A DNA stretch of 64,000 bases from Schistosoma haematobium (lineage: Eukaryota; Platyhelminthes; Trematoda; Strigeidida; Schistosomatidae). The notes under the pieces were generated by a model. The model did no database searches and was not told the DNA's origin. It saw nothing but the letters and a program-made list of their open reading frames with translations. Shown piece by piece: positions 44,681-55,559 of the stretch (position 1 is its first letter; the number at the start of each line of letters is the position of its first letter). The stretch lies in NCBI RefSeq assembly GCF_000699445.3, contig NC_067197.1, forward strand, positions 10,050,152 to 10,114,151, written 5' to 3'. The position numbers and the translations under genes are program-made.

Positions 44681-44975
44681 ATCTTTCCATTGGTGTTTAA
44701 GACTGCAATTGATAAGTCTCTTATTGTAGATCTGTAAGATGTATATTATGAAAGTGTATTTCCCTCAAGACTACAGGTGCACCTTGCTGAAGAGTGTCAA
44801 GTAGCACAAAACCTAGTTCTAGGGTTTCCTGTTGACTACCTCCAACAACTATCTTATCTCAACATAGTGCATGTAATGTCGAGTCACCTAGACTAGTGGC
44901 CACATAGCAACTTGGTCGATAGGATTCGGTCTGAACTAAAAAGGACCTGACATACATGACATTGATCACCACCCA
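44681..44975. repeat. Sm-alpha head fragment and an adjoining hammerhead-like repeat
   Basis: 44681-44740 is a minus-strand Sm-alpha head (TTTCCATTGGTGTTTAAG). From about 44765 a different repeat follows (CAGGTGCACCTTG; CTTGGTCGATAGGATTCGG). It contains CTGAAGAGTGTCAAGTAG, then CACAAAACCTAG and TTCTAGG: a CUGANGA-like core, a short stem II (GTG/CAC), a GAAA-like block with G12 changed to A, and a possible stem III CCTAG/CTAGG. Stem I is not evident, so this is at best a decayed ribozyme. Confidence 0.45.
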
Positions 44976-45159
44976 AAGATAAATCAATTGGAAAGTGTAT
45001 TCCATTTTAATATACTGGTTATTGGGTAGATAGCTTATAAAGATTGTTCAGATATTTCACTTATGAGAAAAATGAGATTCTCACATTTCTTGATTTAGTA
45101 TTATTCAATTCTTTGGCGGATAAAAAAGTTTTTTTCAGCTTAACTCAAGCTAAAATAGT

Positions 45160-46300
45160 ATAAGTACATACTAATAAGTCTGGTCATGTTAATGTCATGT
45201 CACAAATGTATTTGTGTATCTGTGTATATATGAGTGAACGCGACCACTGTAATTTAAACGGGTAAATTTATCCAAGCGGTTTACTGCTATAGTATTTGAA
45301 CACTTTGCAGTGTTGGATTGGGTCGATAGTTCAGTTTATTTGGGAGATGAGCTGTTCCAGCCATGTTAAGATTGATCGACCATTATCCGGTGGAAATGAT
45401 TTCTGTTTCTCTAGGCTCACAAACCCACTGCGTGGATGTAAATTTGTGAAGAAGGTCTTAAATTGCGAATGTTGCATCAGGAGCAAGTATAGTCAACATG
45501 CATACCGGTAACATACAATTTTCACTATAGCATACATACAGATATATTCACCCACATTGGAAGGCAGATGACCACGCTCCCCTTGAACGTATTCGCTACA
45601 GCTGACTATCACTCACGCATTGCATACACATCACTGATACAAAGGCGTTCACCACTGTAATTCATGACACGGGTAAGCATAATCACTTTTTCAGGGGTGG
45701 TTGATGGTCACTTCTCCCTAGTATTTACTAGTATATTTTCTCTAACGTCTTTGATCTGACAGATTAAGCCACTGATTTCATTAAATATAGGGCAGACATA
45801 TTTCAAATTACGTTCTTTGTGCTAACCTATGCGCGTAACTCACGCTTATACCTTCATGCGTAAACCACACAAGCCGAAACTCATGCACTTCATATACATA
45901 AGCACACACATCGGGCAGCGCGCAAGGTTTTGAGGGAGCCTAAACTAGATAACTTAGTAAATTCATTTAAAAGGAGAGTGGTGGATTAGTCCGATCTTAT
46001 TTGTATTAGTTGTATTTTCCCTCTGATATTGCCGACTGCATTTGATCAGTCCCTTTTGTAATATGTCTGCTATGTGGCGTATTTTAGTCTAATATTTTTT
46101 TATTGTTAATATAACTATGGTATTGAATGAAGTGGTCTGTAATATAATTGCTGGATTATTTTTCTTGACCTCCTGCATTTACTAATATATCAGTAATGTT
46201 GAATTTAGCCGCAGGAGGACTAGATAAAGATGGAAAATCGGTCTGTGAGGTAATAAACCCTTATCAACTGGGATAGTTAGGATATGTTTTAAGTATTTAC
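45160..46300. other. Unclassified, G+C-richer segment
   Basis: About 1.1 kb with base composition and complexity unlike the flanking A+T-rich DNA. It contains a loosely repeated motif (ACCACTGTAATT followed by ACGGGTAA) near 45246 and again near 45651, a short plus-strand frame at 45296-45511 with several Cys residues (LNCECCIRS), and a short frame ending KVLREPKLDNLVNSFKRRVV at about 45990. Near 46170-46225 an 8-bp inverted repeat CCTCCTGC/GCAGGAGG occurs. I do not recognise it; a decayed retroelement is my best guess. Confidence 0.35.
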
Positions 46301-46349
46301 AATCAACTCTAATTTCAAAGAAGAAGATTATAATGTGAGAACAGGCAGA

Positions 46350-47150
46350 CGGAAAGCTTACTTACTTACTTCTGCTACATCTAATGGAGCATAGGTCGCC
46401 GATCAGCATTCTACAACCCAATCTATCCTGGGCCTTCTTTTTTAATTCCATCCAATTCTTGTTCATTTTTCTCATGTCTGTCTCCATTTCTCGGCGTAAT
46501 TTGTTCTTTGGTCTTCCTCTTCTACTTTGCCATTGAGGATTCTATGTGAGGGCTTAACTTGTGACACAGTTGTGTGCTTTCTTCAATATGTGTCTTCTCC
46601 ACTTCCAACACTTCTTCCTCATTTCTTCCTCCTCTGTGATCTGGTTTGTTCTCTCCCACAGTAGGTTGTCACTGATTTGATGATGATTTGATTGGTGCAT
46701 ACTGTGTTGTACCGGAGGATCTTTCTTTTCTCTTTGTGTATGTTGAAACATACTGCTGCTGAGCCTGCTGCTACACTGATCGTCTTCTCTTGCATTTGTT
46801 GTTGTGTGTGTGACAGAAGAGCCAGATCATCTGCGAAGTCTAGATCATCCAACTGCATCCTAGCTGTCCTCTGTATCCCATGCTTCCACTCCATCACCTA
46901 GATGTCGACGTCTTCATGATCCAGTCGATCACCAGGATAAAGATGAAGGGTGAGATTAAGCGAACTTGCTTGACACCGGTCTTTAGTTCGAACGAGTCTG
47001 TGAGCTGTCCTCCATGCACGATTTTGCTGTGTAATCCATCATAAGAATTCTGCAGGATGTTGACTATATTCTCAAGCACGCCGTGATGTAAACGAAGCCT
47101 CCATCTTGTCCTCCAGTTCACGCTATCAATTATTTCCTCTTAGTCATTGA
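46350..47150 (-). mobile_element. RTE retrotransposon remnant with internal deletion
   Basis: Minus-strand frames encode the palm: GGQLTDSFELKTGVKQ, then ILVIDWIMKTSTS (47121-46894), then LDDLDFADDLALLSHTQQQM (46897-46619) with the catalytic FADD. At about 46676 the sequence jumps from the nucleotide region of the catalytic domain to the C-terminal block ([13 protein letters not shown] in one frame, [17 protein letters not shown] in another), omitting the thumb region present at 50.5 kb. The 3' end and ACTTACTTAC tail are at 46356-46372. Confidence 0.85.
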
Positions 47151-47524
47151 AGTTGATATAGAGTCATGAAAGCTAGAGGTGGTCAAACCAAAATTTTAAA
47201 TCAGTTTATTAAGCTATCTGTTGAAGTGAGCTGTGTATTTAAGTGAAACGTGTTCTTTTCTCATTATTGACTAAATCGTTTTTTTACAAATAAGTTGAAG
47301 TTATTTATTTATTTATTTATTCATATTAAAAATTATGTTTATTTAATCATCCAGTATTTTGAATAACGTTTATAGTATACCGTTCATCCATATGTTGTCA
47401 AGGTAACAAATTAAACTTAAATTAAGTTTATTTGCAAATATTGAATACTGAACAGGTTAACTGAATAGTTTGCCTCAATAATGAGTAACTTCGTTCTATG
47501 ATACTGTAATGTTCAATCCTATTT
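47151..47524. other. A+T-rich non-coding stretch
   Basis: Nothing recognised. Confidence 0.4.
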
Positions 47525-48043
47525 TGCCCCCAAATCCCCTGGTATGGCCGAGAGTTTGGAGAGTCAGCTCTCCCTCTCCAGATGCTCTCAAGTGGCCACG
47601 TGCATACAACCACTGCCAGTAAAGCCCTACTCACTACATTCTCATGGCATTACTGTTGTTTACGAAATTGAGAGGACAAAAAGCGAGTGTCTGGCGCTTT
47701 TACCTAGTTGGTGGATATGGAGGATCCACCTATGGAAGTTAGAAAACCCTGATTCCAAACAAATGGTGTACATGGGCTCAAGGATCCTGAAGGAAAAAAA
47801 TGGCGTACGAACCAATCGCTGATCACCGACTAACATGGAACTGCATCTTCTGACGTCACTCCACTGCCTTGTGAATTAGACATTTAGGTCAAAGGCTCAG
47901 GGTGTGGCTTCCTAAGAAAACCACCTGCTCCGGTTTGGGCACCCGAGCTGTATCCCAGACCTTGAATGACTTATGTGGCGCATATCAATTTGGTGCCTCA
48001 TTGTAGCAATATTTATGTGTTTAAATAAATAAATAGATAAATT
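47525..48043 (+). mobile_element. SINE-like ~500-bp repeat, copy 4
   Basis: Starts GCCCCCAAATCCCCTGGTA and ends TATGTGTTTAAATAAATAAA. Blocks CCACTGCCAGTAAAGCCC and GTGGATATGGAGGATCC match the other copies. Frames on both strands are shadows. Confidence 0.8.
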
Positions 48044-48936
48044 TCGTAATTTAAACAAAGTGTGTTATCGATATATATATTCGAGTCTGTTGATATGTGT
48101 TGAAAAAATCTCATCTTTGTCTTACTGTCGTCCTTATTGTGGATGTAAAAAATTAATCTCAGCAACTGTAAAGACAGAAGATATGAAAATTGGTAAGAGG
48201 ATTAAAAGTATGTTGTCGAAATTTCAGGTCAGTTCAGTCAATTTGAACCAGTTAAGGTCAATGACGGAACATTGTTATTCATGTTAATTTTCACGCAATA
48301 ACAAATTGTAAATAGCTTTTCTTATTCTGATTTGTTTTACATCATATTAATGATACTTCTTCCATACAATAAATCTTTGAAAGATTAGTCAACTTCAGGC
48401 ATGACCTTGGATTACCGATGTCTTAAATACAAACAGAATTGTATATATGAATGAATAGGTATGTTTTCAATCATAACATTATATTTCACTCATATTCACA
48501 TTGATATATGGATAGCACTTAACTAAACAAGTCTATTTGTAAGTTTATGATACTAATGAAGTAGAATACACAATCAATCATGTTAAATATAACACATAAA
48601 TTGACACATTTTTAGGAAGTATACTGTATATTGATCGCCTACATGAGTTATTTTAGGTTAAATGATAGTATTTCCGGGTATATCAGAATAGATTTAGGAC
48701 CTTATATACTTTCTACTGACGAAGAATATCGTGACTGAAGTGTAGCTTATATAACTGATTTCTTCATGTACATAAATGCTATTTGTGAATACTTGTTTCT
48801 CTGTCTATCCATTGTTAATGTTATGAAACGAAAGTTGATTATTTTCGGTGATACCGGTGAATCATTCGAGGATCATCTATACATTCCAGTTCAGTGATAC
48901 GTTTCGATTGAAGTTCGAAATCATACTTATTGGATA
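48044..48936. other. A+T-rich non-coding stretch
   Basis: Nothing recognised. The plus-strand frame at 48060-48287 ends in TTTCAG but has no supported partner exon. Confidence 0.4.
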
Positions 48937-49085
48937 GGCTAATAACAATCTAGATAACACAATGGACGTTCGGAGCCAAACATATTGGGTTCACATAACT
49001 GTGAGAAAACCAAGACCGCGACATAGGTACATATAGTTGACGAGTCCTAGATAGAACAATTCCTATTATTAACCTTTGCCTTGCC
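48937..49085 (+). mobile_element. Sm-alpha-type retroposon, decayed
   Basis: AATGGACGTTCGGAGCC and ATTGGGTTCACATAAC correspond to the A/B-box half; GGTACATATAGTTGACGAG and TCCTAGATAGAACAATTCC to the hammerhead. GAAA is gone. Confidence 0.65.
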
Positions 49086-49904
49086 TATCTGTGCCTTATT
49101 CGATTTGACTATAAATTCGCTTCTGTATTTGTTCACATACATATATTCGCCTCTCTGCTCCAAATTCACTCGATGTGCCTATAGTTTTGTTATCTGTGCT
49201 ATCCACTAATAAACTGTAGTAGCCACTTCCATTGATTCCAAACACCATTGAGATTTATATAATAACGGTTATCAAAAAGATTGACTAACGAAACTAAGTC
49301 ACTACAAATAATTGCTATCTAACTAAGAACTAATAATTAAAAGTGTTGGGGGAAGGGGATGAGATAATTTCATCATGCAATATATAAAAAATAAAACAAA
49401 GTGTTTCTTGACAATATGACATTAGTATTCATTTAACAAACTAGAAATAGATATAAATTCAATAATGAATTATTTCTGTTTCGTGTTCATTTCTTTTATG
49501 TGTACTCTTGTTTATTTCTAAAAAGAAAATACCAATAATAATCAGATGAATAGTAACAATAATAATAATGTTAAAACAGATGGTAATGAGTTGAAAAAGC
49601 TTCTTCATTTCCATTTCATTCTTTTAAAATAAACATTCAACAAACCTGGCTTAAGTATACATTCAAATAGAATCTATAATGACAAACACTAATCGAATGA
49701 TCACTTTTGTTTTTCTATTGTAAATGTTTGATTTCATATTATAAACTAATGAGATATACAAATAAGAAATGAGTAACACGAAGTTCGACTGAAGAAAATA
49801 AATGGATTATATTGAATAGTATCCAAATGTGTTGTTTTATTCTAGATGTGTAATAGACGATAATGATTGTAGTCGGAAATATATCCTTCACCTTTCATAA
49901 TACT
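49086..49904. other. A+T-rich non-coding stretch
   Basis: Nothing recognised. Confidence 0.4.
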
Positions 49905-50060
49905 GAGTGATATATTGGAATGATTAAATAGTATATTTGTAATATCCCAATGAGTAGAAAAATTAGAGTTTCTGACGTTTCGTGGCTTAGTGTAAGTCAC
50001 TTCTTCAGAGAATAAATGATTGTTCATTTTGATATGAGCCGTCAAATAAAAATGTTTATT
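49905..50060 (-). repeat. Penelope-type hammerhead-like repeat
   Basis: A minus-strand copy of the repeat at 30650-30790, sharing TTTTTCTACTCATTGGG on the minus strand. The ribozyme-like core is listed separately. Confidence 0.55.
49966..50013 (-). ncRNA. Hammerhead-like motif with minimal stem III
   Basis: On the minus strand: stem I TTCT (50012-50009) and AGAA (49973-49970); CTGAAGA (50008-50002); one unpaired A; stem II GTGACTT with AAGCCAC (one A-C mismatch); GAAA (49981-49978); CGTC with cleavage predicted after C49974. The CTGANGAAG...GAAACGTC pattern is the form known from Penelope-like elements. The extra base between A9 and stem II is non-standard, so activity is uncertain. Confidence 0.5.
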
Positions 50061-50225
50061 CATTACACCATAACCTCAAAAAATTATTCTAAATTCTTTG
50101 TCTCTTACATTGTAATTAAAGGGATTAGAGAAAATCTAAATGATTTTCTATGCACTAAAACATTTAGTGGATATTTACTTTACAGGTATAGAGAAATCTG
50201 TTTTCCAATAGTTGGTTCACTTCTA

Positions 50226-50985
50226 TCAATTACTTACTTACTTACGCCTGTTACCTACAATGGAGCATAGGTCGCCGATCAGCATTCTACAACCCAATCT
50301 GTCCTGGGCCTTCTTTTCTAATTCCATCCAATTCTTGTTCATTTTTCTCATGTCTGTCTCCATTTCTCGGCGTAATTTGTTCTTTGGTCTTCCTCTTCTA
50401 CTTTGCCATTGAGGATTCTATGTGAGGGCTTAACTTGTGATACGGTTGGGTGCTTTCTTCAATATGTGTCTTCTCCACTTCCAACACTTCTTCCTCATTT
50501 CTTCCTCCTCTGTGATCTGGTTTGTTCTCTCCCACAGTAGGTTGTCACTGATAGTGTCTGACCAACGGATCCAAAGTATTTTGCGTAGACAACTGTTGAG
50601 GAACACCTGTGTCTTCTGGATGACGGCTTTTGTAATTCTCCAAGTTTCCACCCCATACAGTAGAACTGTGTTGGCATTTGTATTGAAAATCCTGACCTTG
50701 GTGTTGATTGACAGTTGTTTTGAGTTCCAGATGTTCTTCATTTGTAGATGTGCTGCTCTTGCTCTGCCGATCCGCGCCTTCACATCTGCATCAGATCCAC
50801 CATGATCATCAATGTTGCTACACAGATATGTAATGGATTTTACATCTTCCAAATCTCCTCCATCAACTGTGACTGGATTAGTGCATGCCGTGTTGTATCG
50901 GAGGATCTTGCTTTTCTCATTTATGTATATTGAGACCTACTGCTGCTGAGGCTGCTGCTACACTGGTCGTTTCTCTTACTACTCA
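50226..50985 (-). mobile_element. RTE retrotransposon, 3' part
   Basis: The minus-strand frame 50852-50430 (140 residues) reads [71 protein letters not shown] and EEEMRKKCWKWRRHILKK, the thumb-to-C-terminal region. Upstream on the minus strand to 50985 lies a shifted piece (ILRYNT-like). The 3' end runs to the ACTTACTTACTTACGCC tail at 50228-50247. It is nearly identical to the 46.4-kb copy where both exist. Confidence 0.85.
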
Positions 50986-51834
50986 ATCAAAATGGTTGCC
51001 AATGAATGGTCTTCAAAAATGTAATATCATATTGAATTTGATCACTTTATAAGTTATTTAGACTGAGCAAATTCACTAAAAATATACTTCCTAAGACTGT
51101 AATTCATATTTTAACACAGATACTTGGTATCGCAATATCACTGAATAATTTAGGTTTGAAGCCAGGCTTGATATTAACAACAAAGCGTGGTTCCTGTATT
51201 TGAATGCCTGTGGAAATCGCATAATGTGTTTTGTGGTTTATATTTTGCTTTAAATTAACTTACCAAACTGATTTAAACTAAGAAGCATTGAACAGACTTT
51301 CTATTCTAGTACGCAATTCTTTATAAATATCCACTAACGACCCCACCGTGGATTGTGCCAAGGACAGCTTAACCTCGTACTGTGAACATGAAATTCAGTA
51401 CACTGAATTAACATTTAGTGGTTTCCATTTCTAATTTCAGTCAGTCTAAGATATTGGACAGTGGTTATCCCCCCATTTACGTTTACGCTACTTTTCATGC
51501 CACGTTTCAAATCAGATAAACCAAGTTTCTTCTAAACAATTATTATGCGGCAGTTTCTAATCTCATATCAAAAGAAAAGCCATATAACTCGTTGACTACT
51601 ACAATAAAAGCGCTAAGATAGGTTAGTATGACTAACTTTCTATCCACTTCAAAATGACCTCGCGAACACTATTATGTGCTAACATTTACTACTAATCACG
51701 AACAACAGATAACAGAAATCATGATTGTGTAGTAAAACAGTGTTATTTCATCCCTTCAAGAGATCACAATTTAGATGAAAAGTAGATTAGACAAAGCCTA
51801 CTTTATTCCTTGTATACACTTTTCAAATAAATTC
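50986..51834. other. A+T-rich non-coding stretch
   Basis: Nothing recognised. Confidence 0.4.
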
Positions 51835-52110
51835 ACTTGGTATTATTTACTTGAATCTTCCCATTGATGTTTAGCACTGCGATTGATCAGTCTCTCATCG
51901 ACATATGGGCATACTGTGCGTATTGCCTTGATATAGCCTTAATTCACAAGTATTATAAACAAAGATGGATAGTGGCTAGCGATGGAATCCAGTTTAGACG
52001 AGCGTTTTGTTCTATTTGTGAATCGTCAGCTGGATGTACCTGCGTCTAAGAGTTGATCTTCAATCTGGGACTCTAACACAGTATGGGAGAGCGCGATGGT
52101 GTCTGAAGCG
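51835..52110 (-). mobile_element. Sm-alpha-type retroposon with tail-to-head order
   Basis: On the minus strand the order is B-box-like half, hammerhead (GCTGACGATTCACAAATAG and AACAAAACGCTCGTC), tail (GCCACTATCCATC ... CACAGTATGCCC) and then a new head (CAATGGGAAGATTCAAG). The hammerhead has G12 changed to A and a damaged stem II. The plus-strand frame 51864-52049 is a shadow. Confidence 0.8.
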
Positions 52111-52477
52111 AAAGGCAAAGTAAATGTCTAATATATGAGAATTGCCTGTAGTCACTTTTATCAAACCTTTTTAATAAGCTTTCTATTTATTTTTTTCAGA
52201 ATATTATTCATTTCGAGTCAATTAGCAAGGTAATGTAAACAACACACATAGATGAAATTAATCAGGTTTTTTCCTCATCGTTTTCAAGACGATTGAATTT
52301 GAAATAATATTAAAAATTTAAGCATACTGATCAAGTGTTATTCCTAGGCGCTTTCAATGATTTATTGAAATGACAGATAACAATGATAATAAATGTTTCT
52401 TTTAACTATTCATCCTTCTTCTCATAATGACATATGAAGTTTTAATTTATGTTTGTTATTTATAAATATTTAACATT

Positions 52478-52625
52478 AACACCGTTGGATGCCGGCTCAG
52501 TCGTCTAGAGGTTAGGCGTTCACGTGCGAGATTGAAGGTGTTGGGTTTGAGTCCCATGTATGGGATCGTGGATGCACATTGCTGAGGAGTAAGACACAGA
52601 GACGAAACAGTCCACAGAATCCCCT
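52478..52625 (+). mobile_element. tRNA-like/hammerhead repeat, tail lost
   Basis: ATTAACACCGTTGGATGCC, GGCTCAGTCGTCTAGAGG and TGGGTTTGAGTCCCATG form the tRNA-like half. The hammerhead CATTGCTGAGGAGTAAG and GACGAAACAGTCC keeps both core blocks but has no stem II. The family tail is absent. Confidence 0.8.
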
Positions 52626-52684
52626 TTCTGTTAAAAAAATAGTTAAGTAGTAAAATACTGAAAAGGAAAAATGTGAACTGCCTA

Positions 52685-53330
52685 ATATATTCCGATAGTG
52701 TAATAGGAAGACGAAGATTATCAGAACTACGTGATATATTAGCGTAATATGTTTTGAACAATGTTATCACACATATACTTATTAAGGACGTTTATATTTA
52801 AAAATTAAAGGTTAGCTAGATGTTTACCAATTTAAATTTATGTATGGTCACACATCGTGATCTCAAAATTAGGGTGTGTGAAACATGTACCTAAATGGTT
52901 ACAGAAACAATTAGAATCAAATAACCTCATAAGAGTAGAAGATAAACATCCATTATTCTCTATTACCAAACACACAATTGAAACAGGTCATAAGATTGAT
53001 CTTAACTCGACTTTTGTGGTGTTGTACAATAATATAAATGGGCGTATACTAAGGTTTAATGAAAACTTAGCCATACGAAAATTCAAACCCAATTTTGTGC
53101 ATTCAAAAACAGTTTGTTCTCACCTTAAACCTACCCTGGTAATATAAGCTTATTATCCAGAGTATTGAGGTTCCTTTATTATCTTTGTCTCCTCTTACCC
53201 TCCATTTCTAGTCTAGTTAACCACTTATTTTATGTGTGATCTGATTGTTCAAAATGTATTACGTTAATATATCACATAGTTCTGATAATCTTCGTCTTCT
53301 TATTACACTATTGAAATTTATCAAAGGGAC
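52685..53330 (+). mobile_element. Penelope-like element with inverted terminal repeats
   Basis: The open frame 52857-53147 (96 residues) reads ...HPLFSITKHTIETGHKIDLN..., then GRILRFNENLAIRKFKPNF and VCSHLKPTLVI. ETGHKID followed by RxLRFxExLAIRKFKPN is the signature of the C-terminal part of the GIY-YIG endonuclease of Penelope-like elements. The flanking repeats (52690-52790 and 53225-53325) are ~100-bp inverted copies (AAGACGAAGATTATCAGAA and TTCTGATAATCTTCGTCTT). The reverse transcriptase is missing, so the copy is non-autonomous and short (about 645 bp). Confidence 0.75.
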
Positions 53331-53401
53331 TACTTGCTTTAAATTGCATAATATGTTGTTTCAAATTTCAAGTCATGTGTATTCAAGTTCAACTTAATAA
53401 T

Positions 53402-53685
53402 AAAATTCAATAGTTGAGATCATGAGTCAATTGAAGCCAGACCACCATGGAAAACCTGGAAGCACTGAACGGCCGTTTCGTCCTACTGTGGGATTCCTCA
53501 GCAGTGCATATCCACGATCCCGCCTCTCGGGATTCGAACCCAGGACCTATCAGTCTCGCGCGCGAACGCTCAACCATTAGATTACTGAGCTGGCCGGCGT
53601 TCAACGGTAATAATGTCTAACTTCAACCAATCCACGAAATTGAGCGACACATCCACCAATGTCATCAGTGATACTAATTAATATA
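53402..53685 (-). mobile_element. tRNA-like/hammerhead repeat, left arm of an inverted pair
   Basis: A well-preserved minus-strand unit: leader, A-box-like CTCAGTAATCTAATGG, B-box-like GGGTTCGAATCCCGAG, hammerhead and tail. Minus-strand hammerhead: GCACTG, CTGAGGA, AATCCC-type stem II, AGGACGAAACGGCCG, cleavage triplet GTT, CAGTGC. The first pair of stem II is A-C instead of G-C and H17 is U, so activity would be poor. Confidence 0.85.
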
Positions 53686-53944
53686 TGCTCACTAGTGACT
53701 GGCTTCAAGGTGTATATCCTGGAGTTCTAGTGAGAAACAGTGACCAGGGGAGTTCAACCGGGTCAGTTATGAGATAGTAACTCACTGATGACAATAGTGA
53801 TTGAGTCGATTAGTTGAAGTTAGATATTAACAGCGTTGGATGCCAGCCGTTCAGTGCTTCCAGGTTTTCAATGGTTGTCTAACTTCAATTGACTCATGAT
53901 CTCAACTATTGAAATTACTACAATCTCCACAAAACCACTTCTGA
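53686..53944 (+). mobile_element. tRNA-like/hammerhead repeat lacking both RNA modules
   Basis: The plus-strand unit has head (ATGCTCACTAGTGACTGG), leader (TAGTAACTCACTGATGAC; GTTGGATGCCAGCC) and then jumps directly to GTTCAGTGCTTCCAGG and the tail. The tRNA-like boxes and the hammerhead are cleanly deleted, leaving only head, leader and tail. Confidence 0.8.
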
Positions 53945-55032
53945 TATTAATAATAAATGTTTATATTTCTATAAGTAACTTATAAATTAAGAATTTCATT
54001 CTTACTGATTTTCTTTCATGTCAGTAGTATTATTAAACAAATCCTAATTTGTAATTCATCATTTACGTTTGACTAATTAGTTTGAAGTAGTGGAAAAATC
54101 TAAGGGAAAAAATTTGATATTCACATTCAACCTAACTGTGAATAAATGGGTTGTAAACAAATGATTGAATCTTACAGTACACTTGATTTATGTTGTATGT
54201 TTCTATGAAAATGTGAATCATTGAATGTCTCCATGTCATTATGCTCATTTATGGGTAAACGGTTATTCTTATTCTAAAGTTATACAATTTTATTGTTGTG
54301 TTACTACAATATTAAAATGATGAAATTCCAGAAAGTAACCCAAGTGATTATGAAAAAGTGGTACTTAATCTCTTATGGATAAGTGATATTATCAAGTATC
54401 ATTTATCGACTACTATCATTCTAATGAATGAAGGGATTTCCTTTTGTTAACCGTATAATTTGCTTTCTATAAAATCACTTATCTGAAATATCATAATGAC
54501 ATAAATCAAAGCAAGTCATATCTTATCTTAAATAAAGTATGTAAGAAAAATGGATAATTGATGAGTATTGAAATCTTGACAAATCAAAGAATCCATTCAC
54601 AATTAACCAGTATTTTTCAAAGAAAGCTTTTTTTTTAGCAAAAGTGAAACTCGACTAAATCAATCAGTTCTTAATTGAAAGGGATGTGTAAACGTTTAAT
54701 GTTACTTTCAGCTATTGAAGTTACTATGGAATATGTGATCTAAAAGGTATGATGCTTATATAATATGATGTTACTTTTAATAGTTGTAAGAAAATGAATT
54801 TACAAGAGAAGCATTTCTATTTGGAACACTGGAAAGTGAAATCAGTTTTGTGAAACCCAGGTCACCTCATACAGAAGGACATCATTAGATGAACAATTAT
54901 TTTTCGACATTTGATTTTACATGCTACTTCTATTCCAATATCATATACCAGTTCTCATTATTTGCTAAACCAGATTTATATTATCAGTATTTTTTTAAAT
55001 ATCAGTTTAGGTGTTGTAGAGATTGCTAAGTT
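53945..55032. other. A+T-rich non-coding stretch
   Basis: Nothing recognised in about 1.1 kb. Confidence 0.45.
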
Positions 55033-55218
55033 TTTGACTGAAATCATGAGTTAATTGAAGCTAGACCACCATGGAAAACCTGGAAGCACTGGATGGCCGT
55101 TTCGTCCTAGTATGGGACGTGGATGCGCACTGTTGAGGACTCCTATATTAGGACGGAACGGCCATCCAGTGCTTTCAGGTTTTCCATGGTGGTCTAGCTT
55201 CAATTGACCCATGATTTT
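55033..55218. mobile_element. tRNA-like/hammerhead repeat, head-in inverted pair
   Basis: The minus arm (55033-55116) contains tail plus the 3' side of the hammerhead from stem II; the plus arm (55117-55218) starts at GTGGATGCGCACTG and has TTGAGGACTCC, GGACGGAACGGCC and tail. C3 and the GAAA block are mutated. The two arms are long perfect-looking inverted repeats over the tail. Confidence 0.85.
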
Positions 55219-55559
55219 TTTTAATAACCAGAGGCATTCTCTAAAACACCCATTGTTGAAAGTTAATTTCGAAAGGTATTAAGCCTAAAAAATAAAGGTT
55301 TCCAAAAAGTGATCAACAATATGTTAAATAAATTTCGACCATATAAAGATAGGAGAGAAATCTGAAATTTCCCCTCGTGAAAATGTTGAATATCTTGTTG
55401 AATACCAGACAGTATAAATTAAAAAAAACAGATTTTGATAATAGCTACATTTTTCTTACACTGATTGACATTTATCAGGAAATTATTACATATTGTAATG
55501 AAATTCATACTGAAAGTTGTTTACCTAGACATGATAGTACTTGTTACAACCAACGTTTA
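55219..55559. other. A+T-rich non-coding stretch
   Basis: Two short overlapping open frames begin here and run into the next repeat; neither looks coding. Confidence 0.4.

Noticed and set aside
48060..48287. Frame with Cys-rich start next to a TTTCAG acceptor-like sequence
   Set aside because: No partner exon and no recognised domain; it starts right after an A+T-rich tail.
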